DNA of 64,000 bases from positions 1 through 64,000 of the forward strand of contig NZ_AUMM01000004.1 of assembly GCF_000430685.1 (NCBI RefSeq), written 5' to 3'. Source of the stretch: Tuberibacillus calidus DSM 17572. GTDB taxonomy: Bacteria; Bacillota; Bacilli; Bacillales; Sporolactobacillaceae. Shown here one piece after another: positions 1 to 9,309 of this stretch. The stretch's first letter is position 1. The number at the start of each line of letters is the position of its first letter. The notes below the pieces were generated by a model. It was not told the origin of the DNA and made no database searches. It was given only the letters and a program-made list of their open reading frames with translations. A program made the translations under genes and the position numbers.

Positions 1-222
1 ACCAAAATGATCATCGCCCTTAAAGATCAACTAACCGTAAAGACGCTGGTTGGACTTTGGGAAACAGCTCAGGAACAACAAGCTTCAGACCGTATACAAC
101 GATCGTTGCATAAAAGATATAAAAAACAAGCTGTACATTTGACACGGGATAATATCGCCTATCTAAAGCAATCATCAGGCACACCCATTTATCATGCATT
201 AAAAGGATTGGTTGGTTTTTAA
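1..222 (+). CDS. C-terminal fragment of an unrecognised protein, cut by the window start
   Basis: The frame is open from base 1, so this is the last 73 or so codons of a gene that begins outside the window; the ATG at 7 has no ribosome site visible. The fragment is basic and mostly helical-looking, ending in HALKGLVGF. I do not recognise the family. A transposase or phage tail end is possible but not shown. It stops about 200 bases before the DeoR gene and is probably unrelated to the acid-sugar operon. Confidence 0.4.
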   Translation, partial: TKMIIALKDQLTVKTLVGLWETAQEQQASDRIQRSLHKRYKKQAVHLTRDNIAYLKQSSGTPIYHALKGLVGF

Positions 223-345
223 AAGGATGGTTATTCAAATAAAGCAAAACTAAGGGGAGAAGTAAACGCTTACAAAATAATTCAAACTTTATTGTACAAA
301 AAAATGCCCACAAAAACTTGACTGCATCAAACTTCTAAATTATAA

Positions 346-374
346 TTGACATAAACGAACAAATGAAACATAAT
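346..374 (+). promoter_or_regulatory. Sigma-A promoter of the acid-sugar operon
   Basis: TTGACA at 346-351 and CATAAT at 369-374 are separated by exactly 17 bases. This is the best promoter match upstream of the DeoR gene and should drive the regulator and the three or four genes behind it. Confidence 0.7.
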
Positions 375-392
375 GTAACAGTAATTATGTTA
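368..392. promoter_or_regulatory. Candidate DeoR-family operator over the -10 region
   Basis: ACATAAT (368-374) and ATTATGT (384-390) form an inverted repeat, and TAACA (376-380)/TGTTA (388-392) form a second, shifted one. The site overlaps the -10 hexamer and the likely start point, where a repressor would block transcription. DeoR-family proteins usually bind inverted repeats next to their own gene. Binding by the downstream regulator is an inference. Confidence 0.4.
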
Positions 393-427
393 AAAATAAA
401 CAAATAGAAAATGGGAGCGTATGAAAA

Positions 428-1198
428 ATGCTACCGTTGGAACGTCGTAATTGGATAGAAGCGCAAATAATAAAATACGGAAAGGTAGATATTGAGGAAT
501 TAGCAAAAAGGCTTGATGTTTCCACCATGACCATTCGGAGAGATTTAGCTGAACTTGAAAAACTCGGGAAAGTTATAAGAACCCATGGTGGTGCTATATC
601 TCCCGAATCGTTAATAAGGGAATTGCCCTATTCGTTTAAAGAAGGTAAGAATCTTGAACAAAAAAAAGCAATAGCCCAACGGGCAGTTTCACTTATTCCT
701 AAGAATTCACGTATTATTTTAGACTCTGGTACAACGACACTTGAGTTAGCAAAACTCTTAAAATTCCGAAGTGATTTAACTGTAGTGACGAATGATATAA
801 AAATCGCTGCAGAGTTAATTGAAAGCGATTTACATGTCATAGTAACTGGAGGTGAGTTGCAAAACAATGTTGGTGCATTATATGGCGGACCTACTATCCA
901 CTTTTTAGAAAATACACACGTTGAAATATTTTTCTTGGGTGCAAATGCGGTCGATTTACAGTTCGGAGTTTCAACCCCGACTCTAGAAAAATCATTAATA
1001 AAACAGTTAATGATGAATGCTGCAGAGACAACTTGGTTACTTGCTGACTCAAGCAAGTTTGGCAAAAAAGCATTCTCCTCTATCTGCCCGATTTCAAAAT
1101 TAGAAGGAATAATTACCGATGTAGGTTTAAGTGAGGATGAAAGAAAACGATATGAAAGGGAAGTCATTTTGCACATCGAAGGAAGTGGAGGGAAATGA
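428..1198 (+). CDS. DeoR-family transcriptional regulator of the acid-sugar operon
   Basis: 256 aa. The N-terminal 55 residues are a DeoR winged helix: VDIEELAKRLDVSTMTIRRD followed by LAELEKLGKVIRTHGGAI. The rest is the DeoRC sugar-phosphate sensor domain (SRIILDSGTTTLELAKLL, VTNDIKIAAELI, LLADSSKFGKKAF), the usual full length for the family. Start ATG at 428 lies about 10 bases after GGGAG. The stop overlaps the next start as ATGA, so it is translationally coupled to the kinase. It most likely represses the operon and is released by a phosphorylated four-carbon intermediate; that effector is inferred from context. Confidence 0.9.
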   Translation: MLPLERRNWIEAQIIKYGKVDIEELAKRLDVSTMTIRRDLAELEKLGKVIRTHGGAISPESLIRELPYSFKEGKNLEQKKAIAQRAVSLIPKNSRIILDSGTTTLELAKLLKFRSDLTVVTNDIKIAAELIESDLHVIVTGGELQNNVGALYGGPTIHFLENTHVEIFFLGANAVDLQFGVSTPTLEKSLIKQLMMNAAETTWLLADSSKFGKKAFSSICPISKLEGIITDVGLSEDERKRYEREVILHIEGSGGK

Positions 1199-2511
1199 AG
1201 GTCGGAGTTATAGCTGATGATTTAACGGGTGCCAATGCAACCGGTGTGCGGCTTGCAAAACAAGGGTTTAAAACAGCAACTGTCGTCCGAGATGCCCCAT
1301 TTCCTTCATCAAATGTATACGATGCCATTTGTGTAGATACAGACAGCCGATATGTAGCAAAAGAAATCGCAAAAAAACGCGTTCGAAAGGTTATCAGTGA
1401 TTTTAAAGAATGGAACACAAAAGTATTTTGCAAAAGAATAGATAGTACAATACGTGGCAATATAGGTGTCGAAATTGATGCTGTTCTGGATGAGTTAGGT
1501 GAAAGCGCCATAGCAATTGTTGTTCCTTCCTTTCCTGATTCCGGGAGGATTACAACGGGCGGCTATTTACTTGTGGGCGGTGTTCCGGTTCAAGACACTG
1601 ACGTTGCAAACGATCCGATTACACCCATTACGAAGTCTTATGTTCCAGCCATCATCAAAGACCAAAGCGAATATAAAGTCGGTTTAATTTCTTTGGACAC
1701 TATTTTAGCAGGTGCCCAGGCAATCGTAAAAGAACTTCGAAAGCAGATGGATAACGGAATACGAGTGATCGTTTGTGATGCTGTGAACGACGAGCAAATA
1801 GAATCTATTGCACATGCTATGGCAAGTTTTGATGATAAAATGATGGTTCCTGTTGACCCTGGCCCCTTAACAGCTTTTTATGCAAAATGCTACTTACATC
1901 AAAAGGTTGAAGAACAAAAGCTGTTAGTGACGATTGGAAGCGTGACTTCCTTAACCGGTCACCAAATCCATTATTTACTAGCTAAAACTAATGCTAGTCC
2001 GGTGTATGTAGATCCAAATCAATTAGCCAGTTATAGTGACAGTTGGCAGAAAGAAGTTGATAGGGCAATAAATGAAGGCCTTGAAGCTCTTAAATCGCAA
2101 TCCATATTAGTAGTTACTACCCATAATCCAAAAAATAAGATTATTGACTTAAGAAAATTGGCTGAATCAGAGCAGGTTTCTGAGGATGCATTGGCAAAGA
2201 GAATTACGGATGGTCTTGCAGTCATTACCCGCAAAATTATAGAGCTTTCTTCATTTGAAATTAGTGGGTGTTTTACAAGTGGGGGTGATGTTACCGCATC
2301 TCTATGTGCTGTTGGAAGAGCCAATGGTATTGAGTTATTAGATGAGGTATTGCCTCTCGCTGCATATGGGCGATTGGTTGGAGGTCATCTAAACGGTCTT
2401 CATATAGTCACAAAGGGTGGCATGATTGGGGATAATCGAGCTATTTATGAGAGCGTTAAATTTTTACAAACAAAAATTTTAAGTCAAAGGGGAGCTGTTT
2501 TAAATGATTAA
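1195..2511 (+). CDS. Four-carbon acid sugar kinase (DUF1537 family)
   Basis: 438 aa, full length for the family. It begins MKVGVIADDLTGANATGVR, the DUF1537 N-terminal signature, and has the C-terminal nucleotide-binding region with SGCFTSGGDVTASL and KGGMIGD. Known members (DtnK, LtnK, DenK, OtnK) phosphorylate D-threonate, L-threonate, D-erythronate or 3-oxo-tetronate at O4. The adjacent PdxA2-type dehydrogenase favours D-threonate (DtnK-like) or D-erythronate. The start overlaps the regulator stop by 4 bases and the stop overlaps the next start by 8, so the three genes form one tightly coupled unit. Exact substrate is not determined by sequence alone. Confidence 0.88.
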   Translation: MKVGVIADDLTGANATGVRLAKQGFKTATVVRDAPFPSSNVYDAICVDTDSRYVAKEIAKKRVRKVISDFKEWNTKVFCKRIDSTIRGNIGVEIDAVLDELGESAIAIVVPSFPDSGRITTGGYLLVGGVPVQDTDVANDPITPITKSYVPAIIKDQSEYKVGLISLDTILAGAQAIVKELRKQMDNGIRVIVCDAVNDEQIESIAHAMASFDDKMMVPVDPGPLTAFYAKCYLHQKVEEQKLLVTIGSVTSLTGHQIHYLLAKTNASPVYVDPNQLASYSDSWQKEVDRAINEGLEALKSQSILVVTTHNPKNKIIDLRKLAESEQVSEDALAKRITDGLAVITRKIIELSSFEISGCFTSGGDVTASLCAVGRANGIELLDEVLPLAAYGRLVGGHLNGLHIVTKGGMIGDNRAIYESVKFLQTKILSQRGAVLND

Positions 2512-3505
2512 CGAAAGATCTTTCATAGCAGTAACTATGGGTGACCCTGCAGGTATTGGGCCTGAAATTACGGTTAAGGCATTGGACAAAAAGGAAATTT
2601 ATGATATCTGCAAACCAGTTGTTATTGGGAATACAGCTGTTCTAAAAAATGCTCTAGAGGTAACCAATATTTCCCTTGCTATTAATGAAATTTCTGAGCC
2701 ATCGGAAGGCCAATACAAGCATGGAACCATCGATGTGATTTCATTGGATAATTTGGATATGAACACTCTTGAGTGGGGAACCGTACAAGCGCAATGTGGT
2801 CAAGCTGCTTATGAGTACATTGAAAAATCAATAAATTTGGCCAAGGAAGGAAAAGTAGCTGCTGTCGCTACGGCACCGATAAACAAAGAATCTTTAAAAG
2901 CGGCGAAGGTTCCATTCATTGGTCACACTGAAATTTTTGCGGAATTAACCAATACGGAAGATCCATTAACCATGTTTGAGGTCAAAAATTTGCGCATCTT
3001 CTTTTTAACTCGACACCTATCGCTCAAAGATGCGATTACCCAAATAACCAAAGAAAGAGTATATGATTACTTAGTTCGCTGTGAAGCGGCACTAAAACGT
3101 TTAGGTGTTGAAAAACCTATCATCGCTGTTGCAGCCTTAAACCCGCATGGCGGTGAAAACGGTTTGTTTGGCTTTGAAGAAATAGAGGAAATTAAACCGG
3201 GTATTGAAAAGGCGATTGCCGATGGAATCAATGCGGTAGGTCCAGTTCCAGCAGACTCTGTATTCCATAAAGCCATGCTCGGAAATTATGATGCTGTTCT
3301 TTCTCTTTACCATGATCAAGGGCACATTGCGGCGAAGATGGCTGATTTTGAAAAAACCATTTCTCTTACAAACGGTATGCCATTCCTTCGCACCTCAGTT
3401 GACCACGGTACCGCTTTCGATATCGCAGGTAAAAATATCGCTTCAAGTACCAGTATGGAAGAATGCATAAAGTTAGCCGCAAAATATGGTCCTAAATTTT
3501 ACTAA
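2504..3505 (+). CDS. pdxA2: PdxA2-type 4-phospho-D-threonate/4-phospho-D-erythronate dehydrogenase
   Basis: 333 aa. PdxA family: starts with AVTMGDPAGIGPEITVKAL, has FIGHTEIFAEL, the metal-binding LYHDQGHIAAK and the C-terminal TSVDHGTAFDIAGK. Classical PdxA makes a pyridoxal precursor, but PdxA2 copies next to DUF1537 kinases oxidise the 4-phosphate of threonate or erythronate; the product loses CO2 to give dihydroxyacetone phosphate. With the kinase before it and a GntP permease after it, this completes a short catabolic route. Start ATG 2504 follows AAAGGGGAGC. Confidence 0.88.
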   Translation: MINERSFIAVTMGDPAGIGPEITVKALDKKEIYDICKPVVIGNTAVLKNALEVTNISLAINEISEPSEGQYKHGTIDVISLDNLDMNTLEWGTVQAQCGQAAYEYIEKSINLAKEGKVAAVATAPINKESLKAAKVPFIGHTEIFAELTNTEDPLTMFEVKNLRIFFLTRHLSLKDAITQITKERVYDYLVRCEAALKRLGVEKPIIAVAALNPHGGENGLFGFEEIEEIKPGIEKAIADGINAVGPVPADSVFHKAMLGNYDAVLSLYHDQGHIAAKMADFEKTISLTNGMPFLRTSVDHGTAFDIAGKNIASSTSMEECIKLAAKYGPKFY

Positions 3506-3527
3506 TTGATTATTAATTAGATATCTG

Positions 3528-3573
3528 AGGTTGACTCGTAAGCTTGGGGGGCATACCCCCTTATGGGTCAATC
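3528..3573 (+). terminator. Hairpin between pdxA2 and gntP, GGTTGAC-type
   Basis: AGGTTGACTCGTAAG pairs imperfectly with CTTATGGGTCAATCT, with an inner GGGGG/CCCCC hairpin. The following run is only CTCTTTAAAA, so it may be a weak terminator or processing site that lowers permease expression relative to the enzymes. It belongs to the recurrent GGTTGAC hairpin group of this window. Confidence 0.5.
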
Positions 3574-3626
3574 TCTTTAAAAATAAACTATAAAAACCAT
3601 AAGGGGAAAAAAGGAGGAAAAAAATA

Positions 3627-4997
3627 ATGCCTTTATCAGGTTCTCAAATGATTCTTGGTCTTGTAATTGGTGTTGTACTGCTTATTTTGTTGGTTTTAAA
3701 AACAAAGGTTCACGCATTCTTAGCACTCATTATTTCTGGGTCTGTAGCTGGTTTAATAGGTGGCATGAAAGCTCCGGAAGTTGTTAAAGCCATAACCGAC
3801 GGCTTCGGTTCCACACTTGGATCTATTGGTATTGTTATCGGTTTTGGTGTAATGATGGGGCGTATCTTGGAGGTTTCGGGTGCTGCTGAAAGAATGGCAT
3901 ATTCTATTGTAAAAGTACTTGGAAAGCGTAAAGAAGAATGGGCGTTGGCCATTACAGGTTATATTGTATCAATCCCGATTTTCGTTGACTCCGCTTTCAT
4001 TATTTTATCCCCACTTGTTAAAGCGCTTTCAAAGAAAACAGGGAAATCAGTTATCTCCTTGGGTGTTGCTTTAGCTGTTGGTCTAGTTGCCACGCACCAT
4101 GCAGTACCGCCGACTCCGGGTCCGTTGGGGGTAGCAGGTATTTTTAAAGTTGATGTTGGTTTAATGATTCTATGGGGTATGATTTTAGCGATACCGATTG
4201 TTATTGTTGGCGTAATCTATGCAAAATGGGTGGGAAAGAAAATTTATCAGCTCCCTGATGAAAGTGGTTTAGGTTTTGTTAGGCCGGAAAAACAAATCAC
4301 AGTAGAAGAATATTTACAAGAAAAGGAATCTAAGAATTTACCATCATTGACTCTATCAATTCTGCCAATTTTTGTTCCGATCATCTTAATATTCATTAAC
4401 ACTTTAATATCCGCATTAAAACTTACTGGTGGGGTATATGATTATCTTACTTTCATCGGGAATCCGGTTATTGCGGTCGGTATCGGCTTAATATTTGCAA
4501 TTTATGGACTTTATAGACATGTCAAACAATCTGAGGCGCTTGAAAGAATGGAAGAAGGTATTCAATCTGCCGGTATTATACTTCTTGTTACAGGTGCTGG
4601 CGGCGCTTTGGGTAATGTACTTCGCGTAAGCGGTAGCGGTGATTTTATCGCGCATCAAATTGCAAACATTCATTTGCCAGCAATATTAATTCCATTTATT
4701 ATTGCTACACTCGTACGTTTAATTCAAGGTAGTGGAACCGTGGCTATGATTACGGGTGCTTCGATCTCCGCACCGATTTTAGCGGAAATGGATGTCAATA
4801 TGGCATTGGCAGCGCAAGCCGCTTGTTTGGGTGCCATGGTATTCTCATATTTTAACGACAGTTTATTCTGGGTAGTTAATAGAATGTTAGGTATTAAAAA
4901 TGTCAAAGAGCAAATCTTAACATGGTCTGTTCCTACAACACTTGCCTGGTTAACTTCACTCATTATGCTACTTGTCCTAAATGTTTTTATTGGTTAA
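3627..4997 (+). CDS. GntP-family sugar acid:H+ symporter
   Basis: 456 aa, about 12 hydrophobic segments, full length for GntP (gluconate permease) transporters. Family sequences seen include GFGSTLGSIGIVIGFGVMMG, SIPIFVDSAFIILSPL, HHAVPPTPGPLG and QGSGTVAMITG. Start ATG follows GGAGGAAAAAAATA. As the last gene of the operon it probably imports the four-carbon sugar acid used by the two enzymes upstream. GntP members carry gluconate, glycerate, threonate and similar acids; the pairing here points to threonate or erythronate. Confidence 0.88.
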   Translation: MPLSGSQMILGLVIGVVLLILLVLKTKVHAFLALIISGSVAGLIGGMKAPEVVKAITDGFGSTLGSIGIVIGFGVMMGRILEVSGAAERMAYSIVKVLGKRKEEWALAITGYIVSIPIFVDSAFIILSPLVKALSKKTGKSVISLGVALAVGLVATHHAVPPTPGPLGVAGIFKVDVGLMILWGMILAIPIVIVGVIYAKWVGKKIYQLPDESGLGFVRPEKQITVEEYLQEKESKNLPSLTLSILPIFVPIILIFINTLISALKLTGGVYDYLTFIGNPVIAVGIGLIFAIYGLYRHVKQSEALERMEEGIQSAGIILLVTGAGGALGNVLRVSGSGDFIAHQIANIHLPAILIPFIIATLVRLIQGSGTVAMITGASISAPILAEMDVNMALAAQAACLGAMVFSYFNDSLFWVVNRMLGIKNVKEQILTWSVPTTLAWLTSLIMLLVLNVFIG

Positions 4998-5081
4998 GAA
5001 TGAATGTAATCTAATTAACTTTCCTGTAATCATAATAAACCTTTCTCAAGAAAAATAAGTCAGCTGGTCACGGTGATATAG

Positions 5082-5115
5082 AAAAACCGAGGGATCAAGT
5101 AGTCCCTCGGCTTTT
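5082..5115. terminator. Bidirectional terminator between gntP and the SSS symporter
   Basis: CCGAGGGA (5087-5094) pairs with TCCCTCGG (5103-5110). A-rich sequence precedes it and T-rich sequence follows, so it can end transcription of both convergent genes. Confidence 0.8.
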
Positions 5116-5118
5116 GTA

Positions 5119-6636
5119 TTAAGATGCCGTGAGATAGTCTTCTTTAACGGTTTCGTCCTTGCCGTTTTCCATGCCGAGCGCCTTAAAGACGAAGGTGAGC
5201 ACGATGGCGACGACAAAGTTAAGCACAAGGGCGTAAATGGCGGCATATCCCGGGAGTGTGAAACCGAATAAATGCAGGGCGTATGTTGATTTTAATCCCG
5301 CTGCAAAGGCCATGTAGGTCCCAGAAACCATGCCGACGAGCCAGCCGAGCACCAGCGCCCAACGGTTGAACCAGTTGTTGTACAAACCGATGATGATGGC
5401 CGGGAATGTTTGCAAAATCCATATGCCCCCGAGCAATTGCAAGTTAATCGCATAATCGAGCGGCAGGAAAATAATAAAGGCCAAGGCGCCGACTTTAACG
5501 ACTAAAGACACAAGTTTAGCCATTTTAGATTCCTGTTGGTCAGTGCAGTTGGGGTTAATATATTCTTTATAAATATTTCGTGTAAATAAGTTGGCCGCTG
5601 CGATGGACATAATGGCAGCCGGTACGAGCGCGCCAATGGCAATGGCGGCAAAGGCAAAACCGCTGAACCAATCAGGAAACATCGCTAAAAACAATTGCGG
5701 AACGGCGTCATTAGCAGAATTGACTTTAACTCCGGCAACCAAAGCCATCATGCCGAGCAAAGTCAGGAATGCGAGCACCAAAGAATAGGCTGGCAAAAGC
5801 GCAGCGTTTTTCTTAATGGTGTTGCGGCTGCTGGAACTTAATACCCCTGTGAGTGAATGGGGATATAAGAATAACGCCAGTGCCGACCCCAATGCCAACG
5901 ATCCATATGCGAAAAACGATTGTGAAGTCAGGATCATCGAGCCTGGGGGATTTTTCGCAGCATAGGCTTCTTGCGCTGCATCAAAGATATGACCGAATCC
6001 GCCAAGTTTATATGGAATGTAGAAAAAGGCAACGAGAATAGTGATATAAATCATAAGATCTTTGACGATGGCAATGGATGCAGGGGCGCGAAGACCGCTC
6101 GAATACGTATAAAGTGCTAAAATGGCAAAGGCGATAATCAGCGGAAGCTCACCGACGAGTCCGCTGCCATGAAAGCCCATGGCTTGAATGACTGCTTGCA
6201 TGCCGACAAGTTGCAAGGCGATGTAAGGCATGGTGGCGAGAATCCCCGTAATGGCCACAGCCAAAGCCAGTGTACGGCTGTTAAAACGGCCCCGCACAAA
6301 ATCGGAAGCGGTGATGTAACCGTGTTTGCGGGAAACCGACCACAATCGAGGCATGACGACAAAGACAAATGGGTAAATAAGAATGGTATAAGGAACAGCA
6401 AAAAAGCCCATGGCACCGGCGCCAAACATTAAGGCGGGCACAGCAATAAAGGTATACGCCGTGTAAAGGTCACCACCAAGCAAGAACCAGGTAATGACCG
6501 TTCCGAAGCGGCGGCCAGCCAAACCCCATTCATTTAATTGGTTTAAATCACCGCGCCGCCAGCGGGCGGAATAGAAACCGAGAACGGTTACAAAGATAAA
6601 AAAGATAATAAATACGGTCAGTGCCGTCCAGTTCAT
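5119..6636 (-). CDS. Sodium:solute symporter (SSS family, YhjB-like)
   Basis: 505 aa, about 13 membrane segments. The N-terminal region has ARWRRGDLNQLNEWGLAGRR, then FLLGGDLYTAYTF and the long SSS core with DFVRGRF. Genes of this type paired with a tiny DUF3311 protein are known in Bacillus as yhjB-yhjC. The solute is unknown; the related MctP-type members carry monocarboxylates or amino acids. Start ATG 6636 follows GAGAGGAAGG. It lies 33 bases after the DUF3311 stop, so the two form an operon. Confidence 0.82.
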   Translation of the reverse strand: MNWTALTVFIIFFIFVTVLGFYSARWRRGDLNQLNEWGLAGRRFGTVITWFLLGGDLYTAYTFIAVPALMFGAGAMGFFAVPYTILIYPFVFVVMPRLWSVSRKHGYITASDFVRGRFNSRTLALAVAITGILATMPYIALQLVGMQAVIQAMGFHGSGLVGELPLIIAFAILALYTYSSGLRAPASIAIVKDLMIYITILVAFFYIPYKLGGFGHIFDAAQEAYAAKNPPGSMILTSQSFFAYGSLALGSALALFLYPHSLTGVLSSSSRNTIKKNAALLPAYSLVLAFLTLLGMMALVAGVKVNSANDAVPQLFLAMFPDWFSGFAFAAIAIGALVPAAIMSIAAANLFTRNIYKEYINPNCTDQQESKMAKLVSLVVKVGALAFIIFLPLDYAINLQLLGGIWILQTFPAIIIGLYNNWFNRWALVLGWLVGMVSGTYMAFAAGLKSTYALHLFGFTLPGYAAIYALVLNFVVAIVLTFVFKALGMENGKDETVKEDYLTAS

Positions 6637-6669
6637 CCGCTAACCTTCCTCTCTCTTGATAAATGTCGA

Positions 6670-6879
6670 TTACTCATCTTTCGTTTTGAAATAAACGATG
6701 CCGGTTAAAAGAGCTGAGATTGGGACCATTAACATTTGATACCAATAAAAGAACGGAATCCCGAATAACCGCGGCTCGTCGAAAGCGTACAGCCCCGGCC
6801 AAGTAATGGCGATGAACGAGACGAGCAACAAGAGGTACCAGTAATTAGACTTCTTTTTTTGGCTATTTTCTTCTTTCAT
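6670..6879 (-). CDS. DUF3311 small membrane protein, partner of the SSS symporter (YhjC-like)
   Basis: 69 aa with two membrane spans (YWYLLLLVSFIAITWPGLYA and FYWYQMLMVPISALLTGIVY) and a charged N terminus. The ATG at 6879 follows GGAGGATTGCA and is preferred over an upstream start that would add 13 residues. DUF3311 proteins almost always precede an SSS symporter and are thought to be an accessory subunit, although their role is not established. Confidence 0.8.
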   Translation of the reverse strand: MKEENSQKKKSNYWYLLLLVSFIAITWPGLYAFDEPRLFGIPFFYWYQMLMVPISALLTGIVYFKTKDE

Positions 6880-7002
6880 TGCAATCCTCCTTTCTTCCGT
6901 TATCAAAAATTTTCCCATTGTCCATGAACATTGTCAATACAGAATTTTTACCCAATTAACGGAATTTATATTATAATGAATAATAGTTTGGGAGGGAGAG
7001 AA

Positions 7003-8313
7003 ATGGGCACACAAATGATGTCAAAAACGCTTTTCGGAGGCTGTCAATGGCTTTTGTTTATGTTTACGAACACGGTTGTCATCCCGTTATCCATTGGCGG
7101 TGCTTTAGCGATGTCGGACGCTGACATTGCGGGTGCCGTGCAAAGGTCTTTTATATATACTGGAATCGCTTGCCTTCTGCAGGCGCTCTTGGGTCATCGT
7201 TTGGCACTGATGGAGGGCCAATCGGGTTTATGGTGGGGCGTCATTCTTGGACTTGCGGTCTCTTATCCGCCCGAATCTTATAATGAGCTAGGGGGCTCGC
7301 TATCCATTGGCATCATTTTTGGCGGGATTCTCATTGCCATCCTCGGGGCAATAGGTATGGGCCGGCTATTAAAAAAATGGTTTACGCCCGTTGTGATGAG
7401 CGTTTTTTTATTTTTGCTGGCAACGCAGTTGATCACCATTTTTTTCAAAGGAATGCTTGGTCTTAATGACCACGCACGGATCCATTTGCCGACGGCGGGG
7501 CTTTCGGTGCTTTTGATCCTTTTGGTCATCTTGTTGATGATTAAAGGAAAAGGTCTGATAAGTCATTTTGCTCTTTTAATTGGCATTGTTGTCGGGTGGG
7601 TGGTTTTTCGTTTGTTGTTTGCCGATGCAAAAACCGAAACAGCCGCTCATGCTTCATCGCTTTTTGACTTATGGCCGTGGGGAAGTCCGCATTGGAACAT
7701 TGGGATTATTCTCACCGCAATACTTGCCGGGTTGATCAATACGACGAATACTGTCGCGACCCTGAAGGAAGCTGAGGTCTTTTACGAAAAACCTGTGACG
7801 GACCGCCAATATCGACGTTCTTTTGTTTTAACCGGATTTAATTCGGTTGTTAGTGGCTTGTTCGGTCTTGTCCCATATGCCCCCTATACATCTTCCTTGG
7901 GCTTTTTATATTCCACACGCATCAAGGAAAGTGTTCCCTTTATGCTCGGGGCGGGGTTGTTTATTCTCCTGGGTGCGATTCCGGTTCTAGGGGCATTTTT
8001 TTCGACGCTCCCCGAAAGCGTTGGTGATGCCGTTTTATTTGTTGCCTATTTACAACTGTTCGGTTCGGCTTTGAAGAACATTCGCGGCATGACTTTTGAT
8101 TTTCGAACCGTTTATCGCATTGCCACCCCAACATTACTTGGCATCGCGTTGATGAATCTGCCGCGTGAGGTCTTTGCAGGGCTTCCGGCTTTAATCCGGC
8201 CGTTACTATCAAACGGCTTATTGATGGGCATTTTATTGGCGGTCATTTTAGAAAACTTCATTCATTGGGACCGCTTTAGCGAACAGGAAGCTATACAAAA
8301 GGAAACCATATAA
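7003..8313 (+). CDS. NCS2-family nucleobase permease
   Basis: 436 aa, about 12 to 14 membrane spans. Family features: LMEGQSGLWWGVILGLAVSY, LLKKWFTPVVMSVFLFLLAT, INTTNTVATLKEAE and a late NGLLMGILLAVILEN. This matches uracil/xanthine permeases of the NCS2/NAT group and the B. subtilis YwdJ type. Start ATG 7003 follows GGGAGGGAGAGAA, which removes 24 residues of the longest frame. It is divergent from the DUF3311 gene across about 120 bases. Substrate (uracil or a purine) cannot be decided here. Confidence 0.82.
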   Translation: MGTQMMSKTLFGGCQWLLFMFTNTVVIPLSIGGALAMSDADIAGAVQRSFIYTGIACLLQALLGHRLALMEGQSGLWWGVILGLAVSYPPESYNELGGSLSIGIIFGGILIAILGAIGMGRLLKKWFTPVVMSVFLFLLATQLITIFFKGMLGLNDHARIHLPTAGLSVLLILLVILLMIKGKGLISHFALLIGIVVGWVVFRLLFADAKTETAAHASSLFDLWPWGSPHWNIGIILTAILAGLINTTNTVATLKEAEVFYEKPVTDRQYRRSFVLTGFNSVVSGLFGLVPYAPYTSSLGFLYSTRIKESVPFMLGAGLFILLGAIPVLGAFFSTLPESVGDAVLFVAYLQLFGSALKNIRGMTFDFRTVYRIATPTLLGIALMNLPREVFAGLPALIRPLLSNGLLMGILLAVILENFIHWDRFSEQEAIQKETI

Positions 8314-8470
8314 AAACGGTTGCAACTTGCCGCTTTCTCGGCTTGAGCTAGATCAAGAGAAATGGGTGGTGTAGACGATCTTTTTCATATCAAGGAATAT
8401 TTTCGCAAGTTTGTGGGTTTTCATATTTTCGGCTTAACGGGGCATCCTCTTGAAAAGGGGGGATGTCTGG

Positions 8471-9277
8471 ATGGAACAGTCATCGATAGGACGTATTGAG
8501 TTACACGGCTTTAATAATCTGACAAAATCTTTAAGTTTTAATATGTACGATATTTGTTATACGAAAACCAGAGAAGAACGCGAGGCGTATATCGAATATA
8601 TCGATGATCAATATAATGCAGACCGATTGACGGAGATCTTAAATCATGTGGCGGACATCATCGGTGCACACGTTTTGAATATTTCCAAGCAAGATTATGT
8701 CCCTCAAGGGGCTAGCGTCACTTTCCTCATTTCCGAAGGTCCGGTAGTGGAAGTTCCCACCGACACCCGAGAGGAGACGCCGGGACCGCTGCCAACATCG
8801 GTCGTCTCCCAACTGGATAAAAGTCATATAACTGTACATACGTATCCTGAATATCATCCTTATGAGGGCATCAGCACGTTTCGGGCGGACATCGACGTCT
8901 CCACCTGCGGGGAAATTTCACCTTTAAAGGCGCTGAATTATCTCATTTACTCTTTTGATACGGATATTATGACCATTGATTATCGGGTGCGCGGCTTCAC
9001 CCGGGATAAGCATGGCAAAAAATTGTTTATTGACCATGAGATCAACTCGATCCAAAATTACATCCCGGATGATGTGAAGAAGTTATACCAAATGATTGAT
9101 GTTAATGTCTATCAGGAGCATATTTTCCATACAAAATGTAAACTTAAGAATTTTGATTTAAACAATTACCTTTTCGGATATAAAAAGGATGTTTTATCAA
9201 AAGAGGAGCAGCAAGTGATTACGGAAAAACTGCGTACGGAAATGGATGAAATTTTTTACGGGAAAAATATTAATTAG
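8471..9277 (+). CDS. speD: S-adenosylmethionine decarboxylase proenzyme, long class 1A form
   Basis: 268 aa, close to the 264 aa of the E. coli enzyme and much longer than the short B. subtilis Spe[17 protein letters not shown] contains the self-cleavage site; Ser118 of LDKS should become the pyruvoyl group. [18 protein letters not shown] follows. The enzyme makes decarboxylated SAM, the aminopropyl donor for spermidine. ATG 8471 follows AAGGGGGG at about 8 bases and is preferred over an ATG 21 bases upstream. No spermidine synthase (speE) is nearby. A terminator follows directly, so the gene is monocistronic. Confidence 0.93.
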   Translation: MEQSSIGRIELHGFNNLTKSLSFNMYDICYTKTREEREAYIEYIDDQYNADRLTEILNHVADIIGAHVLNISKQDYVPQGASVTFLISEGPVVEVPTDTREETPGPLPTSVVSQLDKSHITVHTYPEYHPYEGISTFRADIDVSTCGEISPLKALNYLIYSFDTDIMTIDYRVRGFTRDKHGKKLFIDHEINSIQNYIPDDVKKLYQMIDVNVYQEHIFHTKCKLKNFDLNNYLFGYKKDVLSKEEQQVITEKLRTEMDEIFYGKNIN

Positions 9278-9309
9278 GTGCCGGAAGCCACTGCTTGCGG
9301 CACTTTTTC
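9278..9309 (+). terminator. speD terminator
   Basis: GTGCCG (9278-9283) pairs with CGGCAC (9298-9303) and is followed by TTTTTCT. It starts one base after the speD stop. Confidence 0.8.
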
